Source: Metopolophium dirhodum
Taxonomy: Eukaryota; Arthropoda; Insecta; Hemiptera; Aphididae
Assembly (NCBI RefSeq): GCF_019925205.1
Contig: NC_083565.1
Span: 37,910,241 to 37,974,240, forward strand
Reading direction: 5' to 3'
DNA: 64,000 nt
Positions 57,493 to 64,000 of the stretch are shown piece by piece (the stretch's first letter is position 1; every line of letters begins with the position of its first letter). A program made the translations under genes and the position numbers. The notes under the pieces are model-generated. The model did no database searches and was not told where the DNA came from. It was given only the letters and a program-made list of their open reading frames with translations.

Positions 57493-58431
57493 CGGGATCA
57501 CCAAGGGACCAAATGGCCATAATAACTCACAATAAGAAATTACAAAATCTTATTAGTTTAGCCAGTGTCGCGGGAGGATGCTTTGATTTGCAGCACACTC
57601 TGGCGACACGGGTTCAATTAGCAAGATGAGATCATTACGAAAATAGAATAGAATAGAATCGATTTAATACTAGTCTTGATCATGTAATAAAACTTGAATA
57701 CAATAGTTTATTGTTGGTCTGGACCTGTAGTAAAAAGATACAATCTAATTACAGTATAGGGATAGTAATATTAACTAGGCATAAAATATAATGATATAGC
57801 GATTAATGGAAAATATATATATAGAAGTAAACGTAAACGTAGAATGAAAAAAAAAAAAAAAAGAGAGAAAGTTAGGAACATATTAGCATATATTGGCGTA
57901 ATTAACATGGTGATGGAATAAGAAATATATTAATCTAATTTATTTAAAATATAATTAACATGGTAATGGAAAATAAAATATAGTAAACACCACTATTTTA
58001 TCATATATATATATTGCACGAAAAAAAAATATATATTGTAATAGACTTTAAGAATTCATGTTATATTAAAATATTATTACACATATTATATTAACACTAA
58101 GATAAGATTATTGATGTAAACAAAAACACAAAAAAAAAAAAAAAAAGAATATATTGTTAATCACATAAGATACTAACCTAGATAATAAGCAAAATATATA
58201 CTGTAATATTGTGAATCATAACCTGTATTCTGTCGATAATAATTAATATGGTGAAATGTACCATATAAATATAATGATGTAATTGATGTAAAACATAAAA
58301 TGTAAACATGTAATAATTGAATGTAATGTAATAATTGATATATGTAAAATTTGTAATCATAGGAAAGTGCTTGAACTAATGGAGGAAGTTTGAGTTAATT
58401 TTTCTCATTTAGACGATAAAAATCAACTTTT
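57493..58431 (+). other. Element C 3' non-coding region
   Basis: AT-rich, with several A-runs. An inverted pair GTGTCGC (57565-57571) and GCGACAC (57603-57609) could form a hairpin in RNA. No further ORF of note. Confidence 0.5.
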
Positions 58432-58442
58432 AAAGGGGGAGA
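58432..58442 (+). other. Polypurine tract of element C
   Basis: AAAGGGGGAGA lies directly before the 3' LTR, as needed for plus-strand priming. Confidence 0.85.
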
Positions 58443-59151
58443 TGTAGTAAGCAAGTTACTACTTAACAATAAAACAAATCCCACAGGTACATAACTATAC
58501 TATACTATAATTTAGATACTGTAATTCGGCATACATCGGATAATAGAGACGGAGGTAAGGGTTCTTTCTGTATATTACATTTTAATGTCTTGGGGAAGAG
58601 ACGGTAGATATTAGGAACTCACTGAACCATAATTATGGTAAGGGTACGGAAGATGTTCAAATATAAAAATATATACTATATGATTATTTTGATTACAACG
58701 CTGTACGCTGTACGTGACGATATCCAATATAAAAAATATTAGTGATTATCTCAAACCGAATACACAGAATTATACTGGAAGTCATGAAAGGCGTGGGCTG
58801 GAACGATGTTCACACAAACCACATCCGTGAGCCGAGATACAGTATCTATAGGCAAGGGGTACGGGGAACTGCATATAAAAGGGAGCCCGAATCGGCCTGT
58901 TTTCAGACGTGTACTACCACCCATTAGTGCAAGCACCTTCACGCCACTCTGTACGAGCATATTTTGGACTTAGAAAAATTATCAACAATATAATAAAATT
59001 CACAATAAAACAACAACTGTCTTTTATTTATTATCAACCACGACTACAACATCAAACAAATTGTCTGCGACCCGCAACGATAATATCTCGGCAGCCACTT
59101 ATCTGCTATTAGAACTACGATAGTAGGTACCAAGCTGTCGAGAACATTACA
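58443..59151 (+). repeat. 3' LTR of element C
   Basis: 709 bp, the same length and, by eye, the same sequence as the 5' LTR, including the TATA box (58874-58881) and AATAAA signals. CTGT follows at 59152. Confidence 0.95.
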
Positions 59152-59216
59152 CTGTATTATGCGCAGTTGAAACGAAACTCAAAAACCTGTACCTATTTGA
59201 ATAACAAACAAAAAAC
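59152..59216. repeat. 3-kb tandem repeat, remainder of first unit
   Basis: These 65 bp continue the unit interrupted at 43658 (GTATTATGC then ACCTGTACCTATTTGAATAA). They end at GTTATA, where the sequence jumps back within the unit. Confidence 0.8.
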
Positions 59217-60659
59217 GTTATATGAAACAGTTAGGTATTGGGATTTTTGATGATTGTTGTTTTAGGATTACCATGACATGAGCACATACGATAATTAGTA
59301 ACAATGGTTACACCTTTGCAGGGTGCCACAATCTCATGATAATTATAACAATATAATGTTTGAAACGTCTCTTTCAAACTCCTAAAATATTACAGGGTCA
59401 CAACAATTTCACGGTTCTAGCTATATAATATGAATATGACATATACATTTGAAGAGGAAACTTGACAACACAATCATCAGCTCTTATCACGCGAACAGCT
59501 TTCACAGATTTACAAATGTAACACATTATCAGATGAACACCAAATGATTTTTGAAACTTTTGGTTTACGATATCCCAATAGTTCAAAAACGTTTGTTTTG
59601 AGTTACTGCGAATATTCAAGATAAGAATAGGATTGAAACGGAAAAAAAAAAGTTTTTTTTTTAAACGAGCTTGCAAACAAAATATCTTTACAAGTAAAAT
59701 TCAATCGATATCATTAAACCTCAAATTTAAAAAAAAAAACATTTAAATAGGTAGTAAGAAATATATTTTTATTAGTTTTTAAATCGTTATACTGTATTAT
59801 GCACAGTTGAAACGAAAATCGAAAACCTGTACCTATTTGAATAACAAACAAAAAACGTTATAGTGTATACGCTTCGGTGAGCGGTTGTTTGGATACGTGT
59901 TATAACTGCACAACTACGACAAGTATTCACTTCTGTACATTTGTTATCGCTTTATATAGGGTGTATCTTATGTCGTTGTACGCGGGGGTTTTTAACAATA
60001 ATGGATCGATGACATAGAATTTCGTTAAAACGAAAAAATACGCGTTTCTTTATTTTCAACAGGCAATTTTTTTTATAAAATTTTCAAAATTTATAAACAC
60101 GCAGTCGTACCAATAGCAAAATCAAATTTATTTTTTCAAACGGTAACTACTATATATTTTAACGGATTCTGGTAATTTTTTTTTTTCTGAAAACGTTGAT
60201 AATCCAATCATCAATTTTGGTTCGCTAGTTTTATTAACTATGGTCCTATAAAGTTTAGTAAAATATGCATCAATACTTTAAATTGATATAATTGATATAG
60301 GTTTAATTTACAAGAGCAAAATAATTTTTTTTTTATATTAAAACTTATAGTTTATTATTTTTAATTTATTTTAATTTTTAAGCGCTTACACTAGCACAAT
60401 TCTAATTAAACATAATATGGAAATATGGAGGACCTAACTGATTTATCTGCAGTGTTCATCGTTTTCTTTTTCAAATTTGTAAATATTATTCGCGACATTA
60501 TTTTTCTTATTCCTATCAAATATATTTTGTCGCCAGTAGTAAAAATCTGCTCATTGCCACCTTTTCTTATATAGATCATTCATTCATTTGAATAGGTACT
60601 GCAAAAAAAAAATGTAAGCAAAAGTAGCGACTTACTTGTTTGTTTAGTTAGCTGTCAAA
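59217..60659. repeat. 3-kb tandem repeat, partial second unit
   Basis: Starts at TGAAACAGTTAGG, which is the mid-unit position (equivalent to 62233), and runs to the unit end. The join GTTATA|TGAAACAG shows a duplication of about 640 bp through the short shared GTTATA. Confidence 0.8.
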
Positions 60660-63600
60660 TGTTTTTTATGATTTACAATAATTCGTTGTTATTGTAATAT
60701 ACAATTAATTGTTCTTACAGCAATGTAATAATACCAAAAATCTAATTTTTTGATTATGAGCGGCACTATGAAATGAATTTACAATGATGTGTTTTTTTAA
60801 ATTTTTTTAAACTTTTTCTGTCCGTGCACACAATAAGTAGTCAAAGTAAGGGTTTGAATTTCAACTTCAGTATTTCGTTCGATCGGAAAGTGAATCTAGT
60901 TGGTGCATTGGAGAGGTCAAAATCGTCAACCAACTCTATTGAACTTTTTCCCATAGATTTGTTCCAAATACTTTCCGGAATGTCACCACGTCGTTTTATT
61001 TTGTTTGTCTGGAAGGGGTGGAGATGGGGTGTATTATTTTTAAGTTTTACATTTTTTTAGCGTGTCATATAAATATATCAACGATTTCTTCACAGATTTG
61101 TTCAAATACTCCTCCGAGTGATCTGTTATTGCCAATTGTATTGTTACTTAAAAAGATGAAAATCCTGTTGTTTAAGAAGCCGCGATTTTACTCGTCATTT
61201 TAGTAACTGAACAGTAATCCGTTTTTATGTTTAAATTGTGTACCTATATAGGATTTAAAATTTAAAATTAGCTTTTTCATCAATAATTCAACGTGTATTC
61301 TTTGTTCATTTAATTCTTATTTAGCACATTGATTCAAATTATAACTGTTATTAGAAATATGGTTTATTTTATTCAAACAGTTTACGAAAAAAGTTTATTA
61401 TTATATATTGTAAATTATTATGAAAAAGCAATTTTTTATTTCTTAAGTCATTGTACCTAAGATTCCAAACCTGACATTATTTTTTTTATTAAACTATATT
61501 CCCCATATTATTCAATATCAACAATAACAAATCGGCATATTTCAGCACCTAAATATCTAGATTTGCTAATGTATTTACTTTAATTCCTTATTCGTGACTC
61601 ATGTGTAATAATTTATGAAGAATTAAAACATTTTTAAAATTTTTAACATTTAGACACGTTGAACCATTTAGAATTAGACATTTTTAAATTCCATAGCCGT
61701 CATTATTCTCAATAAAATTATTTTTCAATTTATTTAAATGTCATTGTTCATTTGTACCTATCTAGGATTTCAAATTTCAAATTAGATTTTTCATTACAAT
61801 TTTATGTGTATTCTTAATTTCCTAAATTTTTAAATGTGACATATTTTTTTTTATTAAATCATACACTCCATATTTATATTTTAATGAAAAGTGGAACATA
61901 TCAGAATATTTTAGATACATATATCTAGATTTGCTGTTTTGCTAATGTGTTATATAATAAGTATATAATAAGTATATAATAAGTATATAATAAGAATATA
62001 ATAAGTATATAATAAGTATATAATTTGTTGCAAATAAAAGAATTGGGCCGCAGAAAAAAGTACCGAGGGCCGCGGGTTGCCGGTGCCTGGCATACTCGAT
62101 AAGTAGCTGACATGGTTTGGTTTTCATATTATCTGGTTTGAAATTGAATCCAAATAGTACTCTTGATAGGTATTTTAATGGGTTAAACACACAGTATACC
62201 CTACACTTACCTGAGTTACAGCAAGGGTTATATGAAACAGTTAGGTATTGGGATTTTTGATGATTGTTGTTTTAGGATTACCATGACATGAGCACATACG
62301 ATAATTAGTAACAATGGTTACACCTTTGCAGGGTGCCACAATCTCATGATAATTATAACAATATAATGTTTGAAACGTCTCTTTCAAACTGCTAAAATAT
62401 TACAGGGTCACAACAATTTCAGGGTTCTAGCTATATAATATGATTATGACATATACGTTTGAAGAGCAAACTTGACAACACAATCATCAGCTCTTATCAC
62501 GCGAACAACTTTCACAGTATTACAAATGTAACACATTATCAGATGAACACCAAATGATTTTTGAAACTTTTGGTTTACGATATCCCAATAGTTCAAAAAC
62601 ATATTTTGTTTTGAGTAACTGCGAATATTCAAGATAAGAATAGGATTGAAACGGTGAAAAAAAGTTTTTTTTTTAAAACGAGCTTGCAAACAAAATATCT
62701 TTACAAGTAAAATTCAATCGATATCATTAAACCTCAAATTTAAAAAAAAACATTTAAATAGTAAAAAATATATTATTATTAGTTTTTAAATCGTTATACT
62801 GTATTATGCACAGTTGAAACGAAACTCAAAAACCTGTACCTATTTGAATAACAAACAAAAAACGTTATAGTGTATACGCTTCGGTGAGCGGTTGTTTGGA
62901 TACGTGTTATAACTGCATAACTTCGACAAGTATTCACATCTGTACATTTGTTATCGCTTTATATAGGGTGTATATTATGTCATTGTACGCGGGGGTTTTT
63001 AACAATAATGGATCGATGACATAGAATTTCGTTAAAACGAAAAAATACGCGTTTCTTTATTTTCAACAGGCAATTTTTTTTATAAAATTTTCAAAATTTA
63101 TAAACACGCAGTCGTACCAATAGCAAAATCAAATTTATTTTTTCAAACGGTAACTACTATATATTTTAACGGGTTCTGGTAATTTTTTTTTTTCTGAAAA
63201 TGTTGATAGTCCAATCATAAATTTTGGTTCGCTAGTTTATTAACTATGGTCCTTTGAAGTTTAGTAAAATATGCATTAATACTTTTAATTGAAATAATTG
63301 ATATAGGTTTAATTTACAAGAGCAAAATAATTTTTTTTTTCTATTAAAACTAATTGTTTATTATTTTTAATTTATTTTAATTTTTAAGCGCCTACACTAG
63401 AACAATTCTAATTAAACATAATATGGAAATATGGAGGACCTAACTGATTTATCTGCAGTGTTCATCGTTTTCTTTTTCAAATTTGTAAATATTATTCGCG
63501 ACATTATTTTTCTTATTCCTATCAAATATATTTTGTCACCAGTAGTAAAAATCTGCTCGTTGCCACCTTTTCTTATATAGATCATTCATTCATTTGAATA

Positions 63601-63665
63601 GGTACTGCAAAAAAAAAATGTAAGCAAAAGTAGCGACTTACTTGTTTGTTTAGTTAGCTGTTAAA
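60660..63665. repeat. 3-kb tandem repeat, complete unit (3006 bp)
   Basis: The phrase TGTTTTTTATGATTTACAAT at 60660 returns at 63666, giving a 3006-bp period. The unit includes a stretch related to the palindromic transposon at 11 kb (GAAAGTGAATCTAGTTGGT) and an 10-11-bp internal repeat at 61951-62023 with about twice the copies of the first unit. No gene seen. Confidence 0.85.
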
Positions 63666-64000
63666 TGTTTTTTATGATTTACAATAACTCACAGTTATTG
63701 TAATATACAATTAATTGTTCTTACAGCAATGTAATAATACCAAAAATCTAATTTATTGATTATGAGCGGCACTATGAAATGAATTTCCAATGATGTGTTT
63801 TTTTAAATTTTTTTAAACTTTTTCTGTCCGTGCACACAATAAGTAGTCAAAGTAAGGGTTTGAATTTCAACTTCAGTATTTCGTTCCATCGGAAAGTGAA
63901 TCTAGTTGGTGCATTGGAGAGGTCAAAATCGTCAACCAACTCTATTGAACTTTTTCCCATAGATTTGTTCCAAATACTTTCCGGAGTGTCACCACGTCGT
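63666..64000. repeat. 3-kb tandem repeat, start of next unit
   Basis: Continues in the same register to the window end with a few substitutions, so the array goes on beyond the window. Confidence 0.85.

Larger units (their letters stand above)
43659..59151 (+). mobile_element. Element C: 15.5-kb complex env-bearing Gypsy-class retroelement
   Basis: Two 709-bp LTRs that I read as identical, a 4-bp CTGT duplication outside them (43655-43658 and 59152-59155), a PBS and a PPT define the element. Internal order: leader exon with splice donor, leader repeats, gag, pol (protease, RT, RNase H, macro, integrase), a glycoprotein in two frames, two unrecognised ORFs, F-type env, DEDDh exonuclease, a small basic ORF. 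Gag, pol, env and exonuclease are open. Uninterrupted copies of the target, TATACTGTATTATGC, lie at about 59790 and 62800. Ordinary Gypsy elements are 5-9 kb, so it is far longer than its relatives. Confidence 0.95.

Noticed and set aside
1..64000. CRISPR arrays, bacterial operons or rRNA genes
   Set aside because: The tandem repeats seen are degenerate or kilobase-scale and lack the repeat-spacer pattern; gene content and splice signals are eukaryotic.

Overview
The window looks like a euchromatic or pericentromeric stretch of a hemipteran insect genome, most probably an aphid. It is very AT-rich, has eukaryotic splice sites and poly(A) signals, carries arrays of in-phase microexons like those of aphid secreted effector genes, and is packed with insect transposable elements. 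No bacterial gene, rRNA, CRISPR array or certain tRNA gene is visible. The species assignment is inference.

Layout. 1-9.6 kb: a plus-strand gene built of very small exons (39-63 nt, all bounded by phase-1 introns), one intron of which holds a 5'-truncated LINE with a 12-bp target duplication and a decayed piggyBac transposase that was itself hit by a LINE fragment. 10.7-13.4 kb: a terminal-inverted-repeat element arranged as a large imperfect palindrome, then a LINE 5' fragment and a minisatellite. 17.3-32.4 kb: two minus-strand Gypsy/errantivirus-like copies in tandem that share one LTR. The downstream copy (A) keeps gag, a macro domain, an OTU-type cysteine protease, a protease and a truncated pol. 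The upstream copy (B) keeps pol and a broken env. 33.5-41.5 kb: a SINE-like repeat, a duplicated piece of the microexon gene, MULE and jockey-type remnants, a third env remnant and a GC-rich island. 41.5-64 kb: a tandem array of about 3-kb units, into which a large plus-strand retroelement (C, 43659-59151) has inserted.

Element C is the most notable object: 15,493 bp, 709-bp LTRs that I read as identical, a CTGT target duplication, PBS, PPT, open gag and pol, a macro (ADP-ribose-binding) domain between RNase H and integrase, a two-part predicted membrane glycoprotein, two unrecognised ORFs, an F-type env reached by a leader exon 9.7 kb upstream, a DEDDh-type exonuclease, and a small basic ORF in the same splice phase. 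It has the architecture of a complex endogenous retrovirus rather than a simple Gypsy element. Its near-perfect state suggests recent insertion.

Taken together, two different retroelement lineages in the window have acquired macro domains at different positions of the polyprotein, one with an OTU protease and the other with an exonuclease. These are enzyme classes that RNA viruses use against host defences, so a counter-defence role is a reasonable inference, but nothing in the sequence proves it.
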